Below are positions 1-9,459 of a stretch of DNA of 64,000 bases, in pieces. The notes beneath the pieces were generated by a model. It was not told the origin of the DNA. It saw only the letters and a program-made list of their open reading frames with translations, and did not search any database. The stretch comes from Nitrosarchaeum sp. (GTDB lineage Archaea > Thermoproteota > Nitrososphaeria > Nitrososphaerales > Nitrosopumilaceae): positions 186,001-250,000 of the forward strand of contig BGOU01000002.1 of the NCBI GenBank assembly GCA_003569705.1, in the 5' to 3' direction. Positions within the stretch are counted from its first letter, which is position 1. Every line of letters begins with the position of its first letter. A program made the translations under genes and the position numbers.

Positions 1-336
1 GGTTCCATAGAGTACTTCAATTGTGTATGTTCCGTCAGCTTTCATAAGTGCTCCACCTGCAGTTAATTCAGTACTGAATTTTTTATCTGAACCAACGTCA
101 ATTTGTGCAATTGTTACTAAATTGCCGTTTGGTGCTATTACTCTGAGGCTAACAGGATATCCTGAAAGAAGGTCTCTTACTTCTCCAGTTACTAAGATTG
201 TGTCACCGTCTTCATATGATGGCTTATCTGTAGTAACAACGATTGAATCTGCTATTTGTCCAAATGCTGGTGCTAAACCAATACTTGCAATAATAATTGC
301 AGATAAGGCAAACACCGATAGATGAGTATTCATCAT
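1..336 (-). CDS. Secreted Ig-like domain protein, N-terminal part (runs off window start)
   Basis: The reading frame is open from two adjacent ATG codons (ending at 336 and 333) to the window edge. The first 26 residues form a signal peptide with a hydrophobic core (SVFALSAIIIASIGLAP) and a likely cut after AFG. The mature part carries a beta-sandwich-like module: DKPSYEDGD, then ILVTGEV, then VIAPNGN, then GTYTIEVLYG. The same layout occurs twice in the protein at 9460-10917, so both are probably exported proteins of one family. It is transcribed divergently from rpoH. The C-terminus, where a membrane or sorting tail would show, lies outside the window. Function unknown; surface location is inferred. 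Confidence 0.75.
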   Translation of the reverse strand, partial: MMNTHLSVFALSAIIIASIGLAPAFGQIADSIVVTTDKPSYEDGDTILVTGEVRDLLSGYPVSLRVIAPNGNLVTIAQIDVGSDKKFSTELTAGGALMKADGTYTIEVLYGT

Positions 337-426
337 TTTTACGCCCGAATTTATCCTATTTAAGGTTGTGAAAAATATTGTTGACTAAAAAGAAAAAAGA
401 CTGGTTTTTGCAGAATTTCAGATTAG

Positions 427-436
427 ATATATATTA
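427..436 (+). promoter_or_regulatory. Candidate TATA box of the rpoH-rpoB-rpoA operon
   Basis: A run atatatatta sits 77 bp upstream of the rpoH start in the divergent intergenic region. It is the best archaeal TATA-like sequence there. The distance implies an untranslated leader of roughly 50 nt, which agrees with the strong Shine-Dalgarno just before rpoH. Start site not proven. Confidence 0.4.
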
Positions 437-499
437 ACCTGAGCGTGACTTTTTGACAGTTTGTGTGTATTATTTACTGTTACATTTAATGTTCGTCAT

Positions 500-505
500 G
501 GAGGT
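500..505 (+). promoter_or_regulatory. Strong Shine-Dalgarno before rpoH
   Basis: GGAGGT is placed 7 nt before the ATG at 513. Such a full anti-SD match is uncommon in this window, where many genes look leaderless, and it fixes the rpoH start. Confidence 0.6.
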
Positions 506-512
506 TTTGTAA

Positions 513-764
513 ATGGCAACTAAGAAAAATCAAGTTCTTGTACCTGATCATATCTATGTGCCAAAACATGAAATCATGTCAAAACAAGAAGCTGAGGAAG
601 TTTTAAAAAAATACAATTGCAAACCTACTGAATTACCATTAATTTTTGTAAACGATCCTGCGATATTGGGACTAGGTGTTAAACCCGGTGATATGATAAA
701 AATCACAAGAAAAAGCCCAACTGCCGGTGAGAGTCTTTATTATCGATACGTGGTGGAAGTTTAG
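513..764 (+). CDS. rpoH: DNA-directed RNA polymerase subunit H (Rpb5 C-terminal homologue)
   Basis: The 83-residue product has the usual size of archaeal RpoH, which matches only the C-terminal domain of eukaryotic Rpb5. Recognisable family elements are VPDHIYVPKHEIMS near the N-terminus, then the LPLIFVNDPAI segment, and GDMIKITRKSPTAGESLYYR at the end. RpoH helps form the lower jaw that grips downstream DNA. It is the first gene of rpoH-rpoB-rpoA; its TAG stop is followed directly by the rpoB ATG, so translation is probably coupled. ATG start at 513 with a GGAGGT ribosome-binding site. Confidence 0.95.
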   Translation: MATKKNQVLVPDHIYVPKHEIMSKQEAEEVLKKYNCKPTELPLIFVNDPAILGLGVKPGDMIKITRKSPTAGESLYYRYVVEV

Positions 765-3700
765 ATGGCAGACCCTTCAGTTAAACGCTGGCCAGTAATT
801 CAAGATATATTAAAACGTGAAGGTATCGCACGCCAACATCTTAACTCATTTGATGAATTTCTAGAAAGGGGTCTTCAAAGTATTATCAATGAAGTAGGAC
901 AAATTGAAATTGAAAATGCAGAATATCCTTACAAAATTCAATTAGGTAAAGTCAAGCTTCAACAACCACGAATGATGGAACTTGATGGCTCTATTACTCA
1001 TATTACTCCAGCTGAAGCTAGACTCAGAAACGTTTCTTACTCTGCACCTGTTATGATGGAGGCAAGCGTTGTAGAGGATGGTAAAATATTAGAATCTAGA
1101 TTTGTCCATATTGGTGATGTGCCCGTAATGGCAAAATCAAACGCTTGCATTTTACATAATTTTTCAACTCAAAAACTTATTGAACATGGCGAGGATCCAA
1201 ATGATCCTGGCGGTTACTTTATCATAAATGGATCTGAAAGAGTTATTGTAGGATTAGAAGATCTATCATACAACAAAATAATTGTTGATAGAGAAAGCGT
1301 TGGTGGAAATACTGTTTTCAAAGCTAAAGTTTATTCTTCTATAGTAGGTTATCGTGCAAAACTAGAACTAGTTATGAAAAGTGATGGTTTAATCGTAGCA
1401 CGAATTCCTGGTTCTCCTGTTGATATTCCAGTTGTTACTCTAACAAGAGCACTTGGATTAGAATCTGATAGGGAGATTGCAGCAGCGGTTTCACTTGTAG
1501 ATGAAATTCAAAATGAATTAGAAGGTTCATTTGAAAAAGCAGGTGATGTACCTACAGCAAAAGATGCAATTGTTTACATCAGTAAAAGAATTGCACCTGG
1601 AATGTTAGAGGAATTCCAAATTAAACGTGCAGAGACACTTTTGGATTGGGGATTATTGCCACATTTGGGTAAACATCCTGAAAATAGAAAGGAAAAGGCT
1701 CAATTTTTAGGTGAAGCTGCATGTAAATTACTAGAGCTCAAATTAGGTTGGATTTCTCCTGATGACAAAGATCATTATGGAAATAAAGTGATTAAATTTG
1801 CAGGGCAAATGTTAGCTGATCTTTTCAGAACTGCTTTTAGAAATTTAGTTCGCGATATGAAATACCAGTTAGAACGATCTGGTCAAAAAAGAGGTATCAA
1901 TGCAGTTGCTGCAGCAATTCGTCCTGGAATTATCACTGATAAATTAAACAATGCAATTGCAACAGGAAACTGGGGCCGAGGACGTGTAGGTGTAACTCAA
2001 TTACTTGATAGAACAAACTATCTCTCCACTATTAGTCATCTTAGAAGAATCCAATCGCCTCTTAGTAGAACTCAACCAAACTTTGAGGCAAGAGATTTAC
2101 ACGCTACCCATTTTGGAAGAATATGCCCAAGTGAAACACCTGAGGGCTCTAATTGTGGTCTTGTAAAGAACTTGGCACTTTCTGGAATCATTTCTGTAAA
2201 TGTTTCGTCAGAAGAAATTGTTGAGAAACTCTATGATCTTGGAACAATTCATTTCTTTGATGCAAAAGAAGATGTAAAAAAAGACGGAGCTAGAATATTT
2301 GTTGATGGTAGATTAATTGGATATTACAAAGATGGTGCACAACTAGCAGAATCTCTTAGAGAATTAAGAAGAAACTCCAAGATTCATCCTCACGTTGGAA
2401 TTTCATTTCATAAATCAGAAATTGAAGGATCAACAAAAAGACTATACGTTAATTGTAACGCTGGACGTGTTTTACGACCATTAATTATAATTAAAGATAA
2501 CAAACCATTATTGACACAAGATCTTTTAGATAAAATTTCTAAAAAACTAATTTCATGGACTGATTTGTTACGTATGGGTGTATTGGAAATGATTGATGCA
2601 AATGAAGAAGAAAACTGCTATATCACATTAGATGAAAAAGATGCAAAGAAACACACTCATCTTGAAGTATTTCCACCATCGATTTTAGGCGCAGGTGCAT
2701 CTATAATTCCATATCCAGAACATAATCAATCTCCAAGAAATACATATGAATCTGCAATGGCAAAACAAAGTTTAGGATTTTCAACTCCGATGATGAACAC
2801 CAGTACTTATGTGAGACAACATTTGATGCTATATCCACAAACACCTATTGTTAATACAAAAGCAATGAAATTATTGGGATTAGAAGACAGACCAGCTGGT
2901 CAAAATTGTGTTGTAGCAGTATTGCCATTTGATGGTTATAATATTGAAGATGCTATTGTACTAAGTCAAGCATCTGTTGACAGAGGTTTAGGACGAACTT
3001 TCTTCTTTAGAATTTATGATGCTGAAGCAAAACAATACCCTGGTGGAATGCGTGATACTTTTGAAATTCCAAACGCTGAGGATAATATCAGAGGATACAA
3101 AGGAGAAAAAGCTTACAGATTATTAGAAGAAGACGGCGTTGTTGCATCTGAATCTCCAGTTCATGGTGGAGATATTTTGATTGGAAAAACTAGTCCTCCA
3201 AGATTTATGGAAGAATATAGAGAATTTGAATCATCAGGTCCTTACAGAAGAGACACTTCAATTGGAGTAAGACCATCTGAAACTGGTGTTGTTGATACTG
3301 TTGTAATGACACAATCCAATGAAGGTGGAAAGATGTACAAAATTAGAGTAAGAGATATGAGAATTCCTGAGATAGGTGACAAATTTGCATCTAGACATGG
3401 ACAAAAAGGTGTACTTGGAATTTTAGCAAAGGCAGAAGATTTACCATATACTGCAGATGGAATTTCACCGGACGTATTGATTAATCCACATGCATTTCCT
3501 TCGAGAATGACTGTTGGAATGTTTATGGAATCAATTTGTGGTAAAGCTGCCGCATTAAGAGGAAGCCAATTTGACGGTTCTGCATTTGTTGGAGAAAAAA
3601 TGGAAGAAGTTAAACCTGTAATGGATGCTGCTGGATTCAAATATTCTGGTAAAGAAACAATGTATGATGGAAGAACTGGTAAATCATTTCCAGTAGAAGT

Positions 3701-4112
3701 ATTCATTGGAGTAGTATACTATCAAAAATTACACCATATGGTTGCAGACAAAATTCATGCAAGAGCTCGTGGACAAGTTCAGATGTTGACTAAGCAACCA
3801 ACTGAAGGTAGAGCAAGAGGTGGTGGTTTGAGATTTGGTGAAATGGAGAGAGATTGTTTAATTGCATATGGTGCATCAATGATTCTTAAAGATAGATTAC
3901 TTGATGAATCTGATAAATCAGACATTTTTGTTTGTGAGAGATGTGGACTAGTTGCATATCATGATGTTAAACAAAGAAAATATGTGTGTCGAGTTTGTGG
4001 TGATAAAGCTAAAGTTTCATCCGTTTCTGTTGCATATGCCTTCAAACTTTTGTTACAAGAAATGCAAAGTTTGAATGTGGCTCCAAGATTAATCATAAAG
4101 GAGAAAGTATAA
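765..4112 (+). CDS. rpoB: DNA-directed RNA polymerase subunit B (unsplit)
   Basis: The 1115-residue product is the full-length second-largest RNA polymerase subunit, in one piece rather than the B'/B'' split of some euryarchaea. Visible landmarks are GYFIINGSERVIV near residue 150, HFGRICPSETPEG near 450, the IGDKFASRHGQKG region near 870, GRARGGGLRFGEMERD near 1010-1030, and a C-terminal zinc ribbon (CERCGL...CRVCGD, about 1055-1085). It forms half of the catalytic cleft with RpoA. It starts right after the rpoH stop and its last base overlaps the first base of rpoA, so the three genes form one tightly packed operon. Confidence 0.97.
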   Translation: MADPSVKRWPVIQDILKREGIARQHLNSFDEFLERGLQSIINEVGQIEIENAEYPYKIQLGKVKLQQPRMMELDGSITHITPAEARLRNVSYSAPVMMEASVVEDGKILESRFVHIGDVPVMAKSNACILHNFSTQKLIEHGEDPNDPGGYFIINGSERVIVGLEDLSYNKIIVDRESVGGNTVFKAKVYSSIVGYRAKLELVMKSDGLIVARIPGSPVDIPVVTLTRALGLESDREIAAAVSLVDEIQNELEGSFEKAGDVPTAKDAIVYISKRIAPGMLEEFQIKRAETLLDWGLLPHLGKHPENRKEKAQFLGEAACKLLELKLGWISPDDKDHYGNKVIKFAGQMLADLFRTAFRNLVRDMKYQLERSGQKRGINAVAAAIRPGIITDKLNNAIATGNWGRGRVGVTQLLDRTNYLSTISHLRRIQSPLSRTQPNFEARDLHATHFGRICPSETPEGSNCGLVKNLALSGIISVNVSSEEIVEKLYDLGTIHFFDAKEDVKKDGARIFVDGRLIGYYKDGAQLAESLRELRRNSKIHPHVGISFHKSEIEGSTKRLYVNCNAGRVLRPLIIIKDNKPLLTQDLLDKISKKLISWTDLLRMGVLEMIDANEEENCYITLDEKDAKKHTHLEVFPPSILGAGASIIPYPEHNQSPRNTYESAMAKQSLGFSTPMMNTSTYVRQHLMLYPQTPIVNTKAMKLLGLEDRPAGQNCVVAVLPFDGYNIEDAIVLSQASVDRGLGRTFFFRIYDAEAKQYPGGMRDTFEIPNAEDNIRGYKGEKAYRLLEEDGVVASESPVHGGDILIGKTSPPRFMEEYREFESSGPYRRDTSIGVRPSETGVVDTVVMTQSNEGGKMYKIRVRDMRIPEIGDKFASRHGQKGVLGILAKAEDLPYTADGISPDVLINPHAFPSRMTVGMFMESICGKAAALRGSQFDGSAFVGEKMEEVKPVMDAAGFKYSGKETMYDGRTGKSFPVEVFIGVVYYQKLHHMVADKIHARARGQVQMLTKQPTEGRARGGGLRFGEMERDCLIAYGASMILKDRLLDESDKSDIFVCERCGLVAYHDVKQRKYVCRVCGDKAKVSSVSVAYAFKLLLQEMQSLNVAPRLIIKEKV

Positions 4113-7100
4113 TGTCGATTCAAGCAATAAAATCAATTGACGCAATAAGATTTTCAGTTTGGTCTCCAACTGAAATCCGAAAATATTCTGTTGCAGAAAT
4201 TACTGCTCCTGAAACATATGATGAAGATGGAATGCCTGTACAGGGAGGTCTTATGGATGGCAGACTTGGTACACTTGAACCAGGACAAAAATGTTTGACA
4301 TGTGGAAACACTGCTGCTAGATGTCCCGGACATTTTGGTCATATTGAACTTGCTGAACCTGTTTTACATATTGCATTTATTGATAATATTTACAAGCTTT
4401 TACAATCTACTTGTCGATCTTGTGCAAGACTCAAAGTTCCACAAGAAGATCTAGATGAATTTAGAAAGATTAAAGAAAAACATGCAGCATACACTGTAAT
4501 TTCAGAAAAACGTATCCCAGAACAAATTATTGAAAAAGCAAAAAAAGCAAAAGAATGTCCTCATTGTGGTAAAACTCAGTATGAACTAATCTTTACAAAA
4601 CCAACTATTTTTGTTGAAAAAACAGAGATAGGAGAGCATAGATTACTTCCAATTACAATTCGAGAAAGATTCTCTCAAATTATTGATGATGATCTTAATC
4701 TTTTAGCATATGATCCTGTTACTGCAAGACCTGAGTGGTTTATTCTACAAGTTTTACCTGTTCCACCAGTAACTGTAAGACCATCTATTATTCTCGAAAC
4801 TGGAATTAGATCTGAAGATGATCTAACACACAAAATGGTAGATATTATCAGAGTTAATCAAAGACTAAAAGAAAGTAAGGAAGCTGGAACTCCACCATTA
4901 ATTGTTCAAGATCTAGTAGATCTATTACAATATCACACAACTACTTATTTTGATAATGAAGTTTCTGGTATTCCGCAAGCTCATCATCGTTCAGGTCGTC
5001 CACTAAAAACATTAACTCAAAGACTCAAAGGAAAAGAAGGAAGATTTAGAGGATCACTATCTGGAAAAAGAGTTGATTTTTCAAGTAGAACTGTAATTTC
5101 ACCTGATCCTAACTTGGACTTGTCTGAAGTAGGAGTTCCTGAACAAGTTGCAATGAAATTAACAATTCCTGAAATTGTTACTGAATGGAATATTGAAAGA
5201 CTGAGAGAACTTGTAATTAATGGTCCAAACAAATTTCCAGGTGTCAATTATATCGTTAGACCAGATGGTGTTAAAATTAGACTGGATTTTGTTGAAGATC
5301 GTTCTACAATAGCTGAAACATTAGAAATTGGATATCTTGTAGAGCGACATCTTTCTAATGGTGATATTGTTTTGTTCAACAGACAACCATCTCTTCACCA
5401 AATGTCCATCATGGCTCATTATGTAAGGGTACTTCCAGGAAAGACTTTCAGATTACATCCATCTGTATGTCCTCCGTATAACGCAGACTTTGATGGTGAT
5501 GAGATGAATCTTCATGTTCCTCAAAGTGAAGAGGCTAGAGCTGAGGCTATTCTATTGATGAGAGTTCAAGATCAATTAATCTCTCCAAGATATGGTGGTC
5601 CAATAATTGGAGCACTAAGAGACTTTGTTACTGGAGCATATCTTTTAACAAAAGATGATACTACTCTAACCACACAAGAATTTTACAATTATGCAATGCT
5701 TGGTGGATTTACTGATAAATTTCCAAAACCTGGAACAAAAACTAAAGATGGACCAGCATACACTGGTAAACAGCTATTCTCATTGTTCTTGCCAAAAGAC
5801 TTCAACTATGTAATTACATCAAAGTGGTCAAAAGGAACCAAAGGGGCTCAAAAAGATGTTGTAATTAAAAATGGTGAGCTAATTAGCGGTGTAATTGATA
5901 AATCATCAATAGGTGCCGAAGAACCAGAAAGTGTATTGCATAGAATTGCAAAAGATTACGGAAATACAAAAGCAAAGAATTTCTTGAATTCTATTTTAAT
6001 TATGGTAAAACAATACATCACACATTATGGTTTTAGCTATGGTTATGCTGATCTTGAAGTACCAGAAAAAGAAAAACAACAGATTCTTGATGATATTCAA
6101 GAAACATATGGTGTCATATCTGATCTTACTTCCCAATATGAAAAGGGAACTCTGAAACTAACTAGAGGAATGAGACCTGAAGAAGCATTAGAAGCATACA
6201 TTGTTAATGAATTAGGAAAAGCAAGAGATAAAGCTGGAATGACTGCCGATCAATCCCTTTCTCAAAGTAATGCTGGAAGAATCATGGCTACAACTGGTGC
6301 AAGAGGTTCATCACTTAACATTGGTCAGATGGCAGGTGCATTAGGACAACAATCAAGACGTGGAAATAGATTACATGATGGTTACAATAACCGGGCATTA
6401 CCTCATTATCAAGAACATGACAATAATCCAGATGCACATGGATTTGTAAAATCCAATTATAGAGAAGGTTTGTCTGCACTTGAATTCTTTTTCCATGCAA
6501 TGGGAGGAAGAGAAGGACTAGTAGATACTGCAGTCAGAACACAACAAAGTGGATACATGCAACGTAGATTGATCAATGCATTAGAGCATATTAGATTAGA
6601 ATATGATGGAACAGTTAGAGATCCACACGGTCATATCATTCAATTCCTTTATGGTGAAGATGGAATAGATGTCGCAAAAAGTGATCATGGTGAGGCATTT
6701 AATGTTAATAGATTAATTGAATCTCAAACAATTATTGATTCTGGTAAGAAAGCAACTAGAGAAGAGATTGTAGAGTTATCAAAGAAATACACAAAGACAT
6801 TCAATCCAAGATTAAAACAACTTGTATCTGATGGATTATTGGATTCCAAATTAAGTAAAGAGGGAGCAGAAATTGTTTGTAAGAAAGGATTATCGTTATA
6901 CAACAAAGCCAAAGTTGAACCTGGCCAAGCAGTAGGAATCATCACGGCACAATCAATTGGTGAACCTGGTACTCAGATGACATTAAGAACATTTCACTTT
7001 GCAGGAATTGCAGAAAGAAACGTAACTTTGGGTCTTCCAAGATTAATTGAGCTAGTTGATGCAAGAAAAAAACCAGTTACTCCAACCATGGATATTTATC

Positions 7101-7903
7101 TTGATAACGAATCAAAAAAATCTAGAGAAAAAGCTATAGATGTTGCAAGAAATATTTTGCAAACCAAAGTAAGTGCATTAATTTCTGACAGTGAAACTGA
7201 TTATACTTCTCAGATCAAATTAATTTTGAGTGCAACTAGACTCAAAGAAAGAGGATGTACTGTTGGTGAAGTAGAAGCAGCCTTACAATCAAACAAAAAA
7301 TTCAAAATTGAAACAACAGGCGATTTAATCACTCTGAAATTAGTTGAAGAATCTGATGCTCCAACTGTAATTGCAATTCGAAACAAAGTACTCAATACTA
7401 CTGTTAAAGGAGTTCCAGATATTGAACGTGTAACCTTGGTTCAAAAAGATGACGAATGGGTAATTCAAACAACCGGTTCAAACATAGCCAAAGTGCTTGA
7501 AGTTTCAGGAATTGATAAGAAAAATGTTAGAACAAACAATGTATTTGAAATTGCAGGTACATTAGGAATTGAGGCATCCAGAAATGCTTTGATTAATGAG
7601 CTAAACAATACTTTGGAAGATCAAGGACTAGAAGTGGATAATAGGTATATTATGTTAGTATCTGATTTAATGTGTTCTAGGGGATACATGCAACAAATTG
7701 GTAGACATGGAATTGCTGGAACCAAAGACAGTGTTCTTGCAAGGGCCGCATTTGAAATTACTGTTCCAACTATTGCACATGCTGCATTGGCTGGTGAAGT
7801 TGAACAACTCAAAGGTATTACTGAAAACGTTATTGTTGGAAGTATTATTCCAATTGGAAGTGGAACTGTAGACCTTTACATGCAAGTAAGCAAGAAGAAA
7901 TGA
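4112..7903 (+). CDS. rpoA: DNA-directed RNA polymerase subunit A (A' and A'' in one gene)
   Basis: The 1263-residue product covers both A' and A'', which most other archaea encode as two genes (rpoA1, rpoA2). N-terminal zinc site CLTCGNTAARCPGHFGH is at about residues 61-77, further Cys pairs follow near 98 and 148, and the catalytic Mg-binding motif NADFDGDEMN is at about 457-466. The A'' part begins near residue 880 with the trigger-loop and bridge region (GIITAQSIGEPGTQMTLRTF near 945) and no stop or restart between the halves. An unsplit gene is a known thaumarchaeal trait. It overlaps rpoB by one base. Confidence 0.97.
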   Translation: MSIQAIKSIDAIRFSVWSPTEIRKYSVAEITAPETYDEDGMPVQGGLMDGRLGTLEPGQKCLTCGNTAARCPGHFGHIELAEPVLHIAFIDNIYKLLQSTCRSCARLKVPQEDLDEFRKIKEKHAAYTVISEKRIPEQIIEKAKKAKECPHCGKTQYELIFTKPTIFVEKTEIGEHRLLPITIRERFSQIIDDDLNLLAYDPVTARPEWFILQVLPVPPVTVRPSIILETGIRSEDDLTHKMVDIIRVNQRLKESKEAGTPPLIVQDLVDLLQYHTTTYFDNEVSGIPQAHHRSGRPLKTLTQRLKGKEGRFRGSLSGKRVDFSSRTVISPDPNLDLSEVGVPEQVAMKLTIPEIVTEWNIERLRELVINGPNKFPGVNYIVRPDGVKIRLDFVEDRSTIAETLEIGYLVERHLSNGDIVLFNRQPSLHQMSIMAHYVRVLPGKTFRLHPSVCPPYNADFDGDEMNLHVPQSEEARAEAILLMRVQDQLISPRYGGPIIGALRDFVTGAYLLTKDDTTLTTQEFYNYAMLGGFTDKFPKPGTKTKDGPAYTGKQLFSLFLPKDFNYVITSKWSKGTKGAQKDVVIKNGELISGVIDKSSIGAEEPESVLHRIAKDYGNTKAKNFLNSILIMVKQYITHYGFSYGYADLEVPEKEKQQILDDIQETYGVISDLTSQYEKGTLKLTRGMRPEEALEAYIVNELGKARDKAGMTADQSLSQSNAGRIMATTGARGSSLNIGQMAGALGQQSRRGNRLHDGYNNRALPHYQEHDNNPDAHGFVKSNYREGLSALEFFFHAMGGREGLVDTAVRTQQSGYMQRRLINALEHIRLEYDGTVRDPHGHIIQFLYGEDGIDVAKSDHGEAFNVNRLIESQTIIDSGKKATREEIVELSKKYTKTFNPRLKQLVSDGLLDSKLSKEGAEIVCKKGLSLYNKAKVEPGQAVGIITAQSIGEPGTQMTLRTFHFAGIAERNVTLGLPRLIELVDARKKPVTPTMDIYLDNESKKSREKAIDVARNILQTKVSALISDSETDYTSQIKLILSATRLKERGCTVGEVEAALQSNKKFKIETTGDLITLKLVEESDAPTVIAIRNKVLNTTVKGVPDIERVTLVQKDDEWVIQTTGSNIAKVLEVSGIDKKNVRTNNVFEIAGTLGIEASRNALINELNNTLEDQGLEVDNRYIMLVSDLMCSRGYMQQIGRHGIAGTKDSVLARAAFEITVPTIAHAALAGEVEQLKGITENVIVGSIIPIGSGTVDLYMQVSKKK

Positions 7904-7936
7904 GGATAATCAATAAAACATTATAATGTGATATAG

Positions 7937-8167
7937 ATGGGCGACGAAATTTCTACTTTAATGAACAATAACAAAAATAAAGTTATTTTGTTACGATTAA
8001 GAAACAATAAAACTGTTAGAGGAAATCTTCAAGATTTTGATATTCATATGAATCTGACATTACATGACGCTGAAGATATTTCCGATAACAAGACTACAAA
8101 ACTTGGAACAATTCTTTTACGTGGTGATAATATTTTAGCAGTTTCATTACCTGATGAAGAATCCTAG
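7937..8167 (+). CDS. Sm-like (LSm) RNA-binding protein
   Basis: This 76-residue protein has the two Sm motifs: Sm1 around residues 15-45 (VILLRLRNNKTVRGNLQDFD) and Sm2 near the end (ILLRGDNILAV). Archaeal SmAPs form heptameric rings that bind U-rich RNA and take part in RNA processing and tRNA handling. It lies 33 bp after rpoA on the same strand and may be cotranscribed with it; in many archaea rpl30e follows rpoA instead. ATG start. Which SmAP subgroup it belongs to cannot be decided by eye. Confidence 0.9.
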   Translation: MGDEISTLMNNNKNKVILLRLRNNKTVRGNLQDFDIHMNLTLHDAEDISDNKTTKLGTILLRGDNILAVSLPDEES

Positions 8168-8223
8168 ATCAAAAACACAAATCATTCTCAAACATTAAAT
8201 TCCAACTATGATAAATTGTAATT

Positions 8224-9405
8224 ATGTTAGTACTTCCTTTAATTTTTTTAATGTTTCTCTCTCCTGTATTTGCTGAGCAAGTTCCAGATTATGATCATCC
8301 ATACTCTCCAATTTTTACTGACAAACCAGTATATTCGTGGACAGACAAAGTTCAAATGACTATTCTTGCACCTAGCTGGAACACAGATAGATATTTAATT
8401 GATTCAATAGGCGATGATAAAGATCACCCAATTAAAATTTCTACAAGGGGACACTCCCTTGATCCGTACAGATTTACAGAAACTGGTGTGAATTCTGGAA
8501 TATTTGCTGCAGAAATAATCCTTACAGGATTTTCTCATGATGTTGATGGTGATGGTAGTATTGATACCACTCCTAGAACTACTGGAAATGGACCAACCAG
8601 TGGATTTTTAGAAACAGATAGTGATTCTGCAATTACAATTTCGTTTGAATTTGCAGATGGTGTTGTATTGACTGAATCTGTTCCAATACAATGGACTATT
8701 GGAAAAATTCAATTCTCTGAAGAAAATTATCTTTCTGACAAAACTGCATCAATACGCGTAATTGATCCGGATCTTAATCTTAATCCCGAATCTTTGGATC
8801 ACATCCCAATTCAAATTTCTTCTAATTCAGATGTGTCTGGTGTTGAAGTTGATGCAATTGAAACATCTGAAAGATCCGGCGTATTTGTTGCAACTATTTC
8901 TTTTACCCAAAATCTATCTTCAAGTGGAAATCGTTTATTTGCACTTCCTGGTGATACAATTTTTGCAAAATATGATGACTATACAATTCCAAAACCCTAT
9001 TCTACATCTGATAATCTTGAAATCAAAACATTTGCAAACGTCGATTCTTCAATTCCTACATTGAAAAGATTGCAAAGTTTACCGATTGTTTTGTCCGACA
9101 CTTTTGGTAATGTATTGGCATCATTTTCAACCAGTGATCAAATACAAATTGTTGGAACAATATCAAATCAACAAAATTTTAAACAGAAATTTGTTTATCT
9201 CTTCCAAGTCAAAGATGAGAACAACTCTGTTGTATCTATTTCTTGGATACAAGGCGAGATATCTGAAAATCAAAAACTTGATGTCTCTCAATCATGGATT
9301 CCTAAGAAAACTGGGACATATACTATTGAAACTTATGTTTGGAATTCATTAATTCATACATCTCCACTATCTCCCTCTTTATCCACATCGATTTTTGTTA
9401 AATGA
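8224..9405 (+). CDS. Secreted protein with S-layer-like repeat domains
   Basis: The 393-residue product starts with a signal peptide (LVLPLIFLMFLSPVFA, cut after residue 17 or so). Two related modules follow: one ending RFTETGVNSGIFAAEIILTG (about residues 80-100) and one with RVIDPDLNLNPES and ETSERSGVFVATISFT (about 178-235). The C-terminal third contains PGDTIFAKYDDYTIPKP and VYLFQVKDENN, and ends SLSTSIFVK with no membrane anchor. From memory the layout resembles the C-terminal half of Nitrosopumilus S-layer proteins, so a cell-surface role is likely, but I could not test this. It is followed by another secreted protein gene on the same strand. Confidence 0.7.
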   Translation: MLVLPLIFLMFLSPVFAEQVPDYDHPYSPIFTDKPVYSWTDKVQMTILAPSWNTDRYLIDSIGDDKDHPIKISTRGHSLDPYRFTETGVNSGIFAAEIILTGFSHDVDGDGSIDTTPRTTGNGPTSGFLETDSDSAITISFEFADGVVLTESVPIQWTIGKIQFSEENYLSDKTASIRVIDPDLNLNPESLDHIPIQISSNSDVSGVEVDAIETSERSGVFVATISFTQNLSSSGNRLFALPGDTIFAKYDDYTIPKPYSTSDNLEIKTFANVDSSIPTLKRLQSLPIVLSDTFGNVLASFSTSDQIQIVGTISNQQNFKQKFVYLFQVKDENNSVVSISWIQGEISENQKLDVSQSWIPKKTGTYTIETYVWNSLIHTSPLSPSLSTSIFVK

Positions 9406-9459
9406 ACAAAAATATAATTTCTACATAACTAATAAATACAAAATTACGATTTTAGCCGT